Under the pieces are notes generated by a model. That model was not told the DNA's origin, made no database searches, and saw only the letters and a list, made by a program, of their open reading frames with translations. Position numbers and translations under genes: made by a program. A stretch of 53,710 bases of DNA. Origin: Ruminococcaceae bacterium UBA5295 (GTDB lineage: Bacteria; Bacillota; Clostridia; Oscillospirales; Acutalibacteraceae). The stretch lies in the NCBI GenBank assembly GCA_002411365.1, contig DHSD01000030.1, positions 206,523-260,232 of the forward strand, read 5' to 3'. Positions 1 to 9,755 of this stretch are shown here, in pieces (within the stretch, counting starts at the first letter, position 1; each line of letters opens with the position of its first letter).

Positions 1-359
1 GCCAGCCTCGCCTCTTCGCATGAGTCGAGAAGAACGTGATAAGGCATCAGTATCTGTGTGCGATTCGAAATCAATATTTTAGGCTTTGGAACTCCGCGTG
101 ACGTTATGCTGTCGAGCTCCGAAACAAATTTTTCAGGATTCAGGGCAACCCCATTCCCGATTATGTTGGTTATATTGCTGTGGAAAACGCCTGAAGGCAG
201 TTGATGAAGCGCAAACTTACCATATTCATTTACAATCGTATGGCCGGCATTATATCCGCCTTGAAAGCGAACAACGATGTCTGACTTTTCAGCCTCCACA
301 TCAGTTATCTTGCCTTTGCCTTCGTCGCCCCAGTCTGCCCCCACAATAGCTGTTACCAT
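1..359 (-). CDS. purA: Adenylosuccinate synthetase, N-terminal part (cut by window edge)
   Basis: Joins IMP and aspartate using GTP to make adenylosuccinate, the first committed step to AMP, in the cytoplasm. Reading the minus strand from the ATG at 359, the protein opens with the family's GTP-binding loop (GADWGDEGKGK, residues 7-17) followed by ITD. NAGHTIV near residue 38 and GNGVALNP near residue 65 are also family motifs. About 119 residues are visible of a usual 425-430; the rest lies before position 1. The start follows an A/G-rich GGAGTGA site. It has its own promoter in the gap before purB, so it is probably not simply a downstream cistron of purB. Identity is essentially certain; completeness cannot be judged. 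Confidence 0.95.
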   Translation of the reverse strand, partial: MVTAIVGADWGDEGKGKITDVEAEKSDIVVRFQGGYNAGHTIVNEYGKFALHQLPSGVFHSNITNIIGNGVALNPEKFVSELDSITSRGVPKPKILISNRTQILMPYHVLLDSCEEARL

Positions 360-454
360 TTCAAATCATCACTCCATTGTTTCTGCTCCGCGTTCGTAAA
401 TAAAACAAGCCTAACTGCCTCCCGCGGCAAAAGGCAGCATGACACAGCCTTTAT

Positions 455-483
455 ATTGTAACATGAAAATAGAAAAAAGACAA
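455..483 (-). promoter_or_regulatory. Predicted sigma-A promoter of purA
   Basis: On the minus strand TTGTCT (478-483) and TACAAT (455-460) are separated by exactly 17 bases, about 90 bases before the purA start. Between promoter and gene is a small inverted repeat (CTGCCT/AGGCAG, around 418-440) followed by a T-rich stretch. That could be a weak terminator for purB or a leader hairpin. No guanine-type purine riboswitch pattern was recognised in this 130-base gap. Confidence 0.6.
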
Positions 484-489
484 ATCAAA

Positions 490-1920
490 TCATATGCTAA
501 TTTCCGCTTTTTCATTCTGGACACTGCTGTATCTTTCCAAAACAGGCTTAACCGTTCCAGAGATGAAATCTTCCGTCTGCTGCGGAGCACAACCCACATA
601 CTTCTCAGGGCTGGCAATCTTGTTTAAATCATCAAGCGAAACCCCGAAAATCGGGTCGTTTGCAATTCTTTCAAGCAAATCGTTTTTGCCGCCCTCCTCT
701 TTTACAACACGTGAGGCAACCATCGAATGCTCACGTATATGCTCGTGCAGTTTCTGGCGGTCGCCTCCGCGCTTGACGGCATCCATCATGATGTTTTCCG
801 TAGCCATAAACGGCAGCTCGCTTTCAAGGTGCTTTTTTATGACTCTTGGGTAAACAACAAGGCCGTCTGCCACATTGGCGTAGAGGTTAAGGATTCCATC
901 GACGGCAAGAAACGCTTCCGGAATGCTTATGCGTCTGTTGGCAGAGTCATCAAGCGTGCGTTCAAACCACTGCGTTGCCTCCGTAATGCACGGGTTAAGG
1001 CTGTCTACAATCACATAACGTGCAAGCGAAGCCATCCGTTCGCTGCGCATTGGGTTACGCTTGTATGCCATTGCAGAAGAGCCAATCTGATTTTTTTCGA
1101 ACGGCTCCTCAACTTCTTTCATGTGCTGAAGCAGACGTATATCATTGGAGAACTTTGCAGCGCTCTGCGCAATGCCGCTGAGGACAGCAAGCACGCGACT
1201 GTCGAGTTTTCTTGTGTACGTCTGCCCTGAAACCGCAAAGCACTCTTTAAAGCCTATCTTACCTGCAATAATCTTATCGAGCTTACGCACTGTTTCATGG
1301 TCTCCATCAAACAGCTCAAGGAAGCTTGCCTGTGTGCCGGTTGTTCCTTTTGAGCCGAGCAACTTCATGCCCGACATGACATATTCCACATCTTCAAGGT
1401 CAATGAGTATGTCTTGAAGCCAGAGGGTAGCGCGCTTGCCGACTGTTGTCGGCTGTGCAGGCTGGAAATGTGTAAAGGCGAGTGTTGGGAGATTTTTGTA
1501 TTTTTCTGCAAATTTTGCAAGGATACGCACAACACGCACAAGCTTGTCACGGACAAGCTGCAGCGCTTCACGCATAATAATAATATCGGTATTATCGCCC
1601 ACATAACATGATGTGGCTCCGAGGTGTATTATCGGTTCTGCTTTCGGGCACTGGACGCCAAAAGCATAAACATGTGACATAACATCATGCCTTACCACTT
1701 TTTCGCGCGCTTCAGCAACATCATAGTTTATATCGTCTGCATGGGATTTCATCTCGTCAATTTGTTCCTGCGTAATGTTAAGGCCAAGCTCTTTTTCCGC
1801 TTCAGCCAAAGCAATCCACAGGCGACGCCATGTGCGGAATTTTTTATCTTGTGAGAACAAATATTTCATTTTATCGTCGGCATACCGCGACGAAAGTGGG
1901 GATTCGTAAGTATCTTTCAA
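490..1920 (-). CDS. purB: Adenylosuccinate lyase
   Basis: Cleaves SAICAR to AICAR and adenylosuccinate to AMP, both with release of fumarate. The 476-residue protein matches the family length. It carries the fumarase/aspartase-superfamily signature GSSAMAYKRNP in its middle (around residues 280-290), which holds the flexible catalytic-serine loop. It also has the SCYVGDNTD-type active-site segment near residue 105. The start codon is TTG at 1918-1920 (protein MKDTYESPLSS), chosen because GGAGG lies 7 bases upstream and no better in-frame start exists. It follows purF by only 17 bases, so purC-purF-purB form one transcript. Identity is very secure. Confidence 0.96.
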   Translation of the reverse strand: MKDTYESPLSSRYADDKMKYLFSQDKKFRTWRRLWIALAEAEKELGLNITQEQIDEMKSHADDINYDVAEAREKVVRHDVMSHVYAFGVQCPKAEPIIHLGATSCYVGDNTDIIIMREALQLVRDKLVRVVRILAKFAEKYKNLPTLAFTHFQPAQPTTVGKRATLWLQDILIDLEDVEYVMSGMKLLGSKGTTGTQASFLELFDGDHETVRKLDKIIAGKIGFKECFAVSGQTYTRKLDSRVLAVLSGIAQSAAKFSNDIRLLQHMKEVEEPFEKNQIGSSAMAYKRNPMRSERMASLARYVIVDSLNPCITEATQWFERTLDDSANRRISIPEAFLAVDGILNLYANVADGLVVYPRVIKKHLESELPFMATENIMMDAVKRGGDRQKLHEHIREHSMVASRVVKEEGGKNDLLERIANDPIFGVSLDDLNKIASPEKYVGCAPQQTEDFISGTVKPVLERYSSVQNEKAEISI

Positions 1921-1937
1921 TTTGAAACCTCCATGAC

Positions 1938-3395
1938 TTAAAGCCGTTTGATTGGAGTGCAGTAATCATGTTCCTTGCTGGAAGTGCGCATATCTGGTAT
2001 CTCTGCCGGATAATTACCGGAAAAGCATGCGTCGCAGAAACCGGTGCAACGGTTTCCAAGCATTTTAGGAAGGTTCTCAAGCCTCAGAAAATCTATGGAA
2101 TCGGCATAGCTGAGTTTCCCTATTTCTTCTACCGAATGTTTATACGCAATCAGTTCATCTTTCGAAGGTATATCCGTACCGTAATAGCATGGCCACAAAA
2201 AAGGCGGTGAGCTTATGCGCAGATGAACTTCCTTTGCGCCGCAGTCTTTTAGCATGGAAACAATGCGCGCACTCGTTGTGCCTCGCACTATCGAGTCGTC
2301 GAGCATAACTATGCGCTTGCCGCGCACGGCGGTCGCAAGCGGGTTAAGCTTCAAGCGCACGCTTCTTTCCCTCTCAGGCTGGTTTGGCCTTATGAACGTG
2401 CGGCCTATATATGAATTTTTAACTATCCCTTTCTGGTAAGGTATGCCTGACTCTTCACTGTAGCCTATAGCGGCATCAATGCCTGATTCTGGAACGCCGA
2501 TTACCATATCGGCATCTACAGGCTTCTGCCTTGCGAGGAGGTGGCCCGCCCTTTTACGCGCTTCATAAACGCTTATGCCGTCAATTATACTGTCCGTCCT
2601 TGCAAAATAAATATACTCAAATATGCATAGCGATTTTTTTACATCAACATGGTCATAAATGCTGTGCAGCCCACTGCTGCTGGCAACAACTATTTCGCCC
2701 GGTTTCACGTCGCGTATAAATTCGGCACCGCATGCATCGAGCGCGCACGTCTCGGAAGCGAACACGTACGAATTGTTGATTCTGCCAATGCACAGCGGCC
2801 TGAAGCCATGCGGGTCACGCGCTGCGATTACTTTCTGCGGGCTCATTACCACCATGGAATAAGCGCCGTGCAGCTTTGGCATAGCGCGGTGGATAGCTTC
2901 CTCTATTGAAGGCGCGTTCACACGCTCACGCGCAATCATATAAGCAATTACTTCCGTATCGGTCGTCGTCTGGAAAATGCAGCCCTGGCGCGCAAGCACC
3001 TGATGAAGCTCAAAGGCATTTGTAAGGTTGCCGTTGTGCGCAATGGCAAGCGTACCTTTAATGTAACGCATGACAAGCGGCTGCGCATTTTCCCTCACAC
3101 TTGCACCTGAAGTTGAGTAGCGCACATGGCCTACAGCCATCTGCCCGACGAGGCTGTCGAGAGTTTTATGGCTGAACGCTTCCGTCACAAGCCCCATATC
3201 TTTGGAGTACGAAATCACGCCGCGGTCGCTTACGGCAATGCCGCAGCTTTCCTGCCCACGGTGCTGAAGTGCAAGCAAGCCGTTGTACACAGCATAGGCG
3301 GGATTTACGGTGCCGTCCGAAAAAATCCCAAAAACACCGCATTCTTCACCTGGGTGCTCTTCTTCAAACGTATCGCCAACCCGATTCTGTTTCAT
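1938..3395 (-). CDS. purF: Amidophosphoribosyltransferase (glutamine PRPP amidotransferase)
   Basis: Catalyses the committed step of purine synthesis: PRPP plus glutamine gives 5-phosphoribosylamine. At 485 residues it has a short N-terminal propeptide ahead of the nucleophile Cys19 (EECGVFGIF), an Ntn-type glutaminase domain, then a phosphoribosyltransferase domain with the PRPP loop MLDDSIVRGTT. The propeptide and the CxxC near the C-terminus (CTGFCDACFSGNYP) indicate the iron-sulfur type known from Bacillus, whose oxygen-sensitive cluster suits an anaerobe. The ATG overlaps the purC stop by one base (TAATG), so the two genes are translationally coupled. Confidence 0.96.
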   Translation of the reverse strand: MKQNRVGDTFEEEHPGEECGVFGIFSDGTVNPAYAVYNGLLALQHRGQESCGIAVSDRGVISYSKDMGLVTEAFSHKTLDSLVGQMAVGHVRYSTSGASVRENAQPLVMRYIKGTLAIAHNGNLTNAFELHQVLARQGCIFQTTTDTEVIAYMIARERVNAPSIEEAIHRAMPKLHGAYSMVVMSPQKVIAARDPHGFRPLCIGRINNSYVFASETCALDACGAEFIRDVKPGEIVVASSSGLHSIYDHVDVKKSLCIFEYIYFARTDSIIDGISVYEARKRAGHLLARQKPVDADMVIGVPESGIDAAIGYSEESGIPYQKGIVKNSYIGRTFIRPNQPERERSVRLKLNPLATAVRGKRIVMLDDSIVRGTTSARIVSMLKDCGAKEVHLRISSPPFLWPCYYGTDIPSKDELIAYKHSVEEIGKLSYADSIDFLRLENLPKMLGNRCTGFCDACFSGNYPAEIPDMRTSSKEHDYCTPIKRL

Positions 3396-4099
3396 TACAG
3401 GCCTATCCTTTTCATAACTTCCTGGTATGCTTCCTCTACGCCGCCAAGGTCCCGGCGGAAACGGTCTTTGTCAAGCTTTTCATGTGTACGCACATCCCAA
3501 AGCCGGCATGTGTCGGGTGAAATCTCATCCGCAAGAATTATCTTGCCGTGGTAGCGGCCGAATTCGAGCTTAAAATCAATCAGCTCAATATTTACAGAGA
3601 GGAAGAAATCAATAAGTATCTTATTTATCTTCATTGCCATTTTGCTGATTTCGTCAATTTCTTCCTTTGTTGCGAATCCTGCGGCAAGGATATGGGTTTC
3701 ATTTACCATTGGGTCGCCAAGCTCATCACTCTTATAGCAGAACTCAAGCACAGGGCAGCGCAGCTCTGAACCCTCTTTCATGCCGAGACGCTTTGCGAGG
3801 CTGCCAGCCGCTTTGTTCCTTACAATCACTTCCAGAGGGACTATCTGGACTTTTTTCACAAGGGTTGCCCTGTCGCTGAGCTGCTTTTCAAAATGAGTAG
3901 GTATACCTTTGCTTTCAAGCAGCTTAAAAAGATAGTTTGACATCTTGTTGTTCACAACGCCCTTGCCGGTAATCGTGCCCTTTTTATGGCCGTTGAATGC
4001 CGTGGCATCGTCTTTATAATCAACTATGCAACGATTTGGGTCATCAGTGGCAAAAACTTTTTTGGCTTTTCCTTCATACAACTGTTCTCTTTTTTCCAT
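3395..4099 (-). CDS. purC: Phosphoribosylaminoimidazole-succinocarboxamide synthase
   Basis: SAICAR synthetase: ATP-dependent joining of aspartate to CAIR. The 234-residue protein is the standard bacterial length. It begins with the typical EQLYEGKAKKVF strand, contains the DYKDDATAFNG segment and the SAICAR signature LPLEVIVRN-like sequence (VPLEVIVRNKAAGS, about 100-113), and later has the LIDFKLEFG motif. GGAGGG precedes the ATG. It is the first gene of the purC-purF-purB run. carB lies 46 bases upstream on the same strand, so this run may be read through from the car genes. Confidence 0.96.
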   Translation of the reverse strand: MEKREQLYEGKAKKVFATDDPNRCIVDYKDDATAFNGHKKGTITGKGVVNNKMSNYLFKLLESKGIPTHFEKQLSDRATLVKKVQIVPLEVIVRNKAAGSLAKRLGMKEGSELRCPVLEFCYKSDELGDPMVNETHILAAGFATKEEIDEISKMAMKINKILIDFFLSVNIELIDFKLEFGRYHGKIILADEISPDTCRLWDVRTHEKLDKDRFRRDLGGVEEAYQEVMKRIGL

Positions 4100-4145
4100 A
4101 GCTCTTTTCCCTCCGCTTAATTTTATATAAATGGGTGAATGGCTG

Positions 4146-7100
4146 TCAGATAAAATTGAGAAACGACGATACTTTTGTTATGTCTACAACGGAAAGCTGC
4201 GTTGTTTCGACATGGCGCGCACACCTTAAAAACGCGTTTGCCGTGTCAAGCGATGTAAGGCACGGTATGCCTGCTTCAACAGCGTTGCGGCGTATTTTAT
4301 AGCCGTCGCGGTGATGGGCGACGCTTTTTGACGGCGTGTTTATAACAAGATTTATTCTCCCCGAAAGTATCTGGTCGAGGATATCAGGCTTGCCTGCACC
4401 TATTTTGTGCAGGCGTATAGTCGGGATATCGTGGTCATTAAGAAATTCGGACGTTCCTGCCGTTGAGTATATGGTCCAGCCAAGGTCATAAAGGCCTTCT
4501 GCAATCGGAAGCATCTCTTCCTTGTCGGAATCTTTTACCGTTATTATCACATTGCCCTTTTCAATTTTGTGGACACCCGCACCGTAGAACGCTTTAATAA
4601 GGGCTTCGTCATATGTTTTCGCCACACCGAGAACTTCACCTGTGGATTTCATCTCGGGGCCGAGGCTCACATCCTGCCCGTAGAGTTTTTCAAATGAGAA
4701 CACAGGCATTTTCACGGCAACAAGCGGGCGCTCTTTCTGCAGGCCGTAATGGTAACCCATCTCAGGCAGAGTCTTGCCGAAAAACGTCCCTACGGCAAGC
4801 GGGACTATCGGTATGCCGGTTACTTTGCTTATATACGGCACCGTGCGTGAAGAGCGCGGGTTTGCTTCTATTACATAAACTTTTTCATCTTTCACAATGT
4901 ACTGCACATTAAGAAGCCCAACAACTTTAAGTGCTTTTGCAAGGCTGCGCGTGTACTCAACGATGAGGCTATGCATTCTGCTGTCTACGCTTATCGGCGG
5001 ATAAACTGAAATGCTGTCGCCGGAATGTATGCCGGCGCGCTCTATGTGCTGCATTATGCCCGGAATCATTGTGTCAGTACCGTCGCATACGGCGTCGACC
5101 TCCACTTCGGTACCCATGATGTATTTGTCCACAAGTATCGGGTGCTCCTGCACAACACGGTTAATAATCCCTATCTGGTCAATTACGTCCTGGTCAGAAT
5201 AGGCTATCTGCATGCCCTGGCCGCCGAGAACGTACGACGGGCGCACGAGCACAGGGTACCCGAGTTCATGAGCAGCCGCTATCGCTTCGTCACATGTAAA
5301 TACCGTACGACCTGCCGCACGCGGTATCTGGCACTGGTTAAGTATCTCGTCAAAGCGTTCACGGTCCTCCGCAGCATCTATGCTGTCCGACGTACTGCCA
5401 AGAAGCGGCACGCCCATATTTTCAATATCTTTCGCAAGCTTTATGGCTGTTTGCCCGCCGAACTGCACAACGGCGCCGTCAGGCTTTTCGAGCTCAACTA
5501 TATGGAGAATATCCTCTTCCGTCAGCGGCTCGAAGTAGAGCTTGTCTGCAACATCAAAATCGGTGCTTACGGTTTCAGGGTTGTTATTCACAATAATCGT
5601 CTCGAAGCCATATTCTTTAAGTGCCCAAACGCTGTGCACTGAGCAGAAATCAAACTCTATGCCCTGCCCTATGCGTATAGGCCCAGAGCCTATTACAAGC
5701 ACTTTCTTTCTGCCACTTTCAGGGCTTGATTCGTTCTGCACGCCGTACCTTGAGTAATAATAAGGTGTTGCGGCATCAAACTCCGCGGCGCATGTGTCCA
5801 CCATTTTATATACAGGACGGATATTCCACTCCCTTTGCATGGCGCGCAGGTCACTTACAGAAATTCCACTGAGCTTGGAAATCGTCTTGTCGAGGAATTC
5901 GTACTCCTTTGCCTTGCGGAGCAGCTTTTTGTCCATTGGCCCCGCTGCAATTTTCTTTTCCATTTCAATGATGTCCTGGAACTTTTGCAGGAACCAAATA
6001 TCTATTTTTGTAATCCCATGTATCTTTTCCTTTGTAACGCCGCGGCGCAGCGACTCTGCAACTACCCAGAGCCGGCGGTCATCAACAACATGCAGGCGCT
6101 TGTCAAGTTCTTCATCTGAAAGGTCTTTCAGCGTATCGTCAAGTAGGCTGTATGTGTTCTGCTCAAGGCAGCGGATTGCTTTCATCAGCGCCGCTTCAAA
6201 GTTTGGCGCAATGCCCATAACTTCGCCCGTAGCCTTCATCTGCGTGCCGAGTATACGCCTTGCATGTATAAACTTGTCGAACGGCCAGCGCGGGATTTTT
6301 ACAACACAGTAGTCCATTGTCGGCTCAAAGCACGCATATGTCTTTTTAGTTATGGCGTTTGGTATCTCGTCAAGCGTATATCCGAGGGCGATTTTTGAAG
6401 CGACTTTAGCTATAGGGTAACCTGTAGCTTTTGAGGCGAGCGCCGAAGAACGGCTGACACGCGGATTTACTTCAATCACCGCATACTCAAAGCTGTTTGG
6501 GTTAAGCGCAAACTGCACATTGCAACCGCCTTCAATTTTCAGCTCCTGTATTATATTAAGAGCCGACGTGCGCAGCATCTGCAGTTCTTTGTCGGCAAGC
6601 GTCTGGCATGGCGCAACAACTATGGAATCGCCCGTGTGCACGCCCACAGGGTCAATATTTTCCATATTGCAGACAGTTATGCAGTTTCCCTTATGGTCAC
6701 GCATGACTTCGTACTCTATTTCTTTCCAGCCTGCTATGCTGCGCTCAACAAGCACCTGGTGAACCCTGCTGCGGTTAAGGCCGACTTTCGCTATCTCAAC
6801 AAGTTCCTCCTCATTGTTTGCAAAGCCTCCGCCGCTCCCCCCGAGCGTATACGCAGGGCGTATAACAACAGGATAGCCTATTCTGTTAGCTGCCTTAATG
6901 CAGCCTTCAATATCTTCCGCTATCGCGCTCGGTGCAACAGGCTCACCTATTTTCTGCATAGTCTCTTTAAAAAGCTTGCGGTCTTCCGCCTTGCGGATAG
7001 TGTCGGCATTAGTGCCTATCATCTCGACATTATGCTCTTTCAGAAAGCCCGATTCTTCAAGCTCCACAGCAAGGTTAAGGGCATTCTGCCCACCGAGCGT

Positions 7101-7361
7101 CGGGAGTATGCTGTCCGGATTTTCTTTTAAGATAACTTTTTTAATTGTTTCTGTCGTGAGGGGCTCAATATAGACCTTGTCCGCAATCTGGCGGTCTGTC
7201 ATTATAGTTGCAGGGTTTGAATTTATCAGTATAACTTCTACGCCCTCTTCACGCAACGCACGGCACGCCTGCGTTCCCGCATAGTCGAACTCAGCGGCCT
7301 GGCCTATAATTATAGGCCCTGAGCCTATGATAATTACTTTCTTAATATCTTTTCTTTTCAC
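4146..7361 (-). CDS. carB: Carbamoyl phosphate synthase, large subunit
   Basis: Makes carbamoyl phosphate from bicarbonate, ammonia delivered by CarA, and two ATP, for pyrimidine and arginine synthesis. The 1071 residues give the full two-fold repeat. Each half starts with a nucleotide-binding GSGPI(I/R)IGQ motif (residues 13-20 and again around 560) and has an ATP-grasp domain with the conserved NPRVSRSSALASKATG / NPRSSRTVPYISKVTG sequence. The C-terminal MGS-like allosteric domain (IYSTAGTSEFL) ends with a VVDITKVSSFLNFI tail. The start overlaps the carA stop by four bases. No defects seen. Confidence 0.97.
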   Translation of the reverse strand: MKRKDIKKVIIIGSGPIIIGQAAEFDYAGTQACRALREEGVEVILINSNPATIMTDRQIADKVYIEPLTTETIKKVILKENPDSILPTLGGQNALNLAVELEESGFLKEHNVEMIGTNADTIRKAEDRKLFKETMQKIGEPVAPSAIAEDIEGCIKAANRIGYPVVIRPAYTLGGSGGGFANNEEELVEIAKVGLNRSRVHQVLVERSIAGWKEIEYEVMRDHKGNCITVCNMENIDPVGVHTGDSIVVAPCQTLADKELQMLRTSALNIIQELKIEGGCNVQFALNPNSFEYAVIEVNPRVSRSSALASKATGYPIAKVASKIALGYTLDEIPNAITKKTYACFEPTMDYCVVKIPRWPFDKFIHARRILGTQMKATGEVMGIAPNFEAALMKAIRCLEQNTYSLLDDTLKDLSDEELDKRLHVVDDRRLWVVAESLRRGVTKEKIHGITKIDIWFLQKFQDIIEMEKKIAAGPMDKKLLRKAKEYEFLDKTISKLSGISVSDLRAMQREWNIRPVYKMVDTCAAEFDAATPYYYSRYGVQNESSPESGRKKVLVIGSGPIRIGQGIEFDFCSVHSVWALKEYGFETIIVNNNPETVSTDFDVADKLYFEPLTEEDILHIVELEKPDGAVVQFGGQTAIKLAKDIENMGVPLLGSTSDSIDAAEDRERFDEILNQCQIPRAAGRTVFTCDEAIAAAHELGYPVLVRPSYVLGGQGMQIAYSDQDVIDQIGIINRVVQEHPILVDKYIMGTEVEVDAVCDGTDTMIPGIMQHIERAGIHSGDSISVYPPISVDSRMHSLIVEYTRSLAKALKVVGLLNVQYIVKDEKVYVIEANPRSSRTVPYISKVTGIPIVPLAVGTFFGKTLPEMGYHYGLQKERPLVAVKMPVFSFEKLYGQDVSLGPEMKSTGEVLGVAKTYDEALIKAFYGAGVHKIEKGNVIITVKDSDKEEMLPIAEGLYDLGWTIYSTAGTSEFLNDHDIPTIRLHKIGAGKPDILDQILSGRINLVINTPSKSVAHHRDGYKIRRNAVEAGIPCLTSLDTANAFLRCARHVETTQLSVVDITKVSSFLNFI

Positions 7362-8434
7362 AGCCGCTCCCCTCCCATCAGGCTCATAAACCGGTCAAAC
7401 AGAAAAGCAGTATCGTGCGGCCCCGGAGCGGCCTCCGGATGGAACTGCACAGAAAAGACTTTCCCGTTTTTATAAGTTAATCCTTCAATGCTGCCATCAT
7501 TCATGCTCTTGAAACTGACATCAGCGACTGAAGGATCAACTGTTTTTTCGTCCACCACGAACCCATGGTTCTGCGACGTTATGTAAACTCTGCCCGTAGA
7601 CGTCCTTTTTACCGGATGGTTTATGCCGCGGTGGCCGTATTTTAACTTGTATGTGTCAAAGCCATGGGCAAGCGCCATGAGCTGATGGCCCAGGCAAATA
7701 GCAAAAGTAGGGATTCCGTGCTCGTAAATACGCTTTAACTCCGTAATTTCTTTTACGCATTCTTTCGGGTCGCCCGGGCCGTTTGTAAGCATTATGCCAT
7801 CGGGGTCAAAGGCCATTACATCTTCAAGCGTAGCACTGTGTGGGAAACGCTTAACAGTGCAGCCGCGTGAAACGAGCGAACGGATAATGTTATTTTTTAC
7901 GCCGTAATCTATGAGTGAAACCTTTACGGACCCATCGCCGTAAACCCGCGGCTCCCTGCAGCTTACCTGCGGCACCAGTGATTTAAGCCTGTAGGCTTTT
8001 ATCTTCTCCATCATTCTTTCTTTGTCCACAGAATCACCGTACGCAATCATGCCCTTCATTGTGCCGCTCTCACGCAGGACTTTCGTAAGGGTGCGGGTAT
8101 CTATGTTTTCAATTCCAGGCACGGAATTATCTTTAAGGAAAGTGTTCAAATCGGTGTCAGCCCTGAAATTGCTTGCGACATCTGACACACGGTGAACAAT
8201 ATAAGCCGAAAGCCATGGCCTCGGTGATTCCGCGTCATCATAGCATATCCCGTAATTTCCGATGAGCGGATACGTCATAACAACGCCCTGCCCCGCATAG
8301 GAAGGGTCAGTAAGGAGTTCCGTGTAGCCGCACATGGCGCTGTTGAAAACCACTTCGCATAGCGTGTCTTTTTCACAACCAAAACCAGTGCCTTCAAAAC
8401 AGGAACCGTTTTCAAGCATCAGTAACGCTTTCAT
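7358..8434 (-). CDS. carA: Carbamoyl phosphate synthase, small (glutaminase) subunit
   Basis: Hydrolyses glutamine and channels the ammonia to CarB. The 358-residue protein has the CPSase small-chain N-domain (LENGSCFEGTGFG at the start, GYTELLTDPSY near residue 37). The class I glutamine amidotransferase domain has the nucleophile in FAICLGHQ and the partner His/Glu in VQFHPEAAPGP. It overlaps carB by four bases (ATGA), the usual carAB arrangement. The dapL stop lies 43 bases upstream, so car and dap genes may share transcripts. No PyrR-type attenuator was noticed before it. Confidence 0.96.
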   Translation of the reverse strand: MKALLMLENGSCFEGTGFGCEKDTLCEVVFNSAMCGYTELLTDPSYAGQGVVMTYPLIGNYGICYDDAESPRPWLSAYIVHRVSDVASNFRADTDLNTFLKDNSVPGIENIDTRTLTKVLRESGTMKGMIAYGDSVDKERMMEKIKAYRLKSLVPQVSCREPRVYGDGSVKVSLIDYGVKNNIIRSLVSRGCTVKRFPHSATLEDVMAFDPDGIMLTNGPGDPKECVKEITELKRIYEHGIPTFAICLGHQLMALAHGFDTYKLKYGHRGINHPVKRTSTGRVYITSQNHGFVVDEKTVDPSVADVSFKSMNDGSIEGLTYKNGKVFSVQFHPEAAPGPHDTAFLFDRFMSLMGGERL

Positions 8435-8476
8435 GATTCACCAACCATTCTGTAAATTATGGCGAAGAAACCGCCT

Positions 8477-9706
8477 TCATTTTGCAAATGTGTCCGTTAT
8501 GCGCTGAACGGCTTTCAGCGTGTTTTCCTTTGTATTAAAAGCTGTAAGCCTAAAATACCCTTCACCACACGGGCCAAAGCCTGAGCCAGGCGTACCAACC
8601 ACACCGGTTTTTGAAAGCAGGCTGTCAAAAAATTCCCATGAAGTAAAGCCGTCTGGCACCTTCATCCACACATAAGGGGAATTAACGCCTCCGTAAGTTT
8701 CGAATCCCGCTTTAGAAAGGCCCTCACGTATAATCCGCGCATTTTCGTGGTAGCACGCAATATTTTTCTTTATGCCTGCCTGCCCTTCCGGCGTAAAAAC
8801 AGCCTCTGCTGCACGCTGCACAGGATATGAAACGCCGTTCATTTTTGTAGACTGCCTGCGCCCCCATAGATGGTTGAGTGATACACTGCCGAACTGAAGT
8901 TCTTTAGGGATCACTGTGTAAGCGCAGCGCACACCCGTAAAACCCGCTGTTTTTGAAAAGCTTCGGAATTCGATGGCGCATTTTTTTGCACCGTCAATTT
9001 CAAAAATACTGTGCGGCATATCAGTCTCCGTTATAAAGGCTTCATAGGCTGCGTCATATAGTATCACCGCTTTATTTTCGAGGGCGTAGTCAACCCACTT
9101 TTTAAGCTCCGGCTTTTTTATGCCAATGCCTGTTGGATTATTTGGAAAACAGAGATAAATCATGTCGGCATGGCGCTCGGGTATCTGCGGCATAAAACCG
9201 TTTTCCCTGCGGCATGGCATATAGACAATTTTATCAAAGCCCTTGCCTTTTACATAGTTTCCGGCACGGCCCGCCATCACATTGGTATCTACATAGACCG
9301 GATAGACAGGGTCGCACACAGCAACGGTGTTGTCAACCGAGAATATGTCGCCTATGCTGCCCGTGTCGCTTTTTGCGCCGTCACTGATAAACACCTCATC
9401 AGACTCTATGTCTATTCCCCTTTGTTTGTAATCATGTTCGCTTATAGCCTTCCGAAGGAAAAGGTAACCGTTTTCCGGCCCATATCCTCTGAAAGTCTCT
9501 TCATGGCTAAGCTCCTGCGCCGCCTTAGACATGGCATCTGTCACAGCTTCCGGCAGCGGCCTTGTCACGTCGCCTATACCGAGGCGGAGTATTTCCATTT
9601 CCGGATGCTGCTGCGAAAATTTCTTGACGCGGTTGTCAATTTCCGCAAACAGGTAATTCGCTGGAAGTTTTGCAAAATTCTCATTGATTTTCAGCAAGAT
9701 TTGCAC
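8477..9706 (-). CDS. dapL: LL-diaminopimelate aminotransferase
   Basis: PLP enzyme that converts tetrahydrodipicolinate directly to LL-diaminopimelate, bypassing succinylated or acetylated intermediates; it supplies lysine and peptidoglycan precursors. The 409 residues show the DapL-specific opening KINENFAKLPANYLFAEI, the LRLGIGDVTRPLP segment, CFPNNPTGIG, and the PLP-lysine motif SFSKTAGFTGVRCAY. The reading frame starts with GTG at 9704-9706 behind GAGGAAGGG; an in-frame TTG three codons in is the alternative. dapF, the next enzyme of the pathway, is 49 bases upstream. Confidence 0.95.
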   Translation of the reverse strand: MQILLKINENFAKLPANYLFAEIDNRVKKFSQQHPEMEILRLGIGDVTRPLPEAVTDAMSKAAQELSHEETFRGYGPENGYLFLRKAISEHDYKQRGIDIESDEVFISDGAKSDTGSIGDIFSVDNTVAVCDPVYPVYVDTNVMAGRAGNYVKGKGFDKIVYMPCRRENGFMPQIPERHADMIYLCFPNNPTGIGIKKPELKKWVDYALENKAVILYDAAYEAFITETDMPHSIFEIDGAKKCAIEFRSFSKTAGFTGVRCAYTVIPKELQFGSVSLNHLWGRRQSTKMNGVSYPVQRAAEAVFTPEGQAGIKKNIACYHENARIIREGLSKAGFETYGGVNSPYVWMKVPDGFTSWEFFDSLLSKTGVVGTPGSGFGPCGEGYFRLTAFNTKENTLKAVQRITDTFAK

Positions 9707-9755
9707 ATTCCCTTCCTCAATAATTCAAAAATGCACGTTCTGAGCTTTTATTATA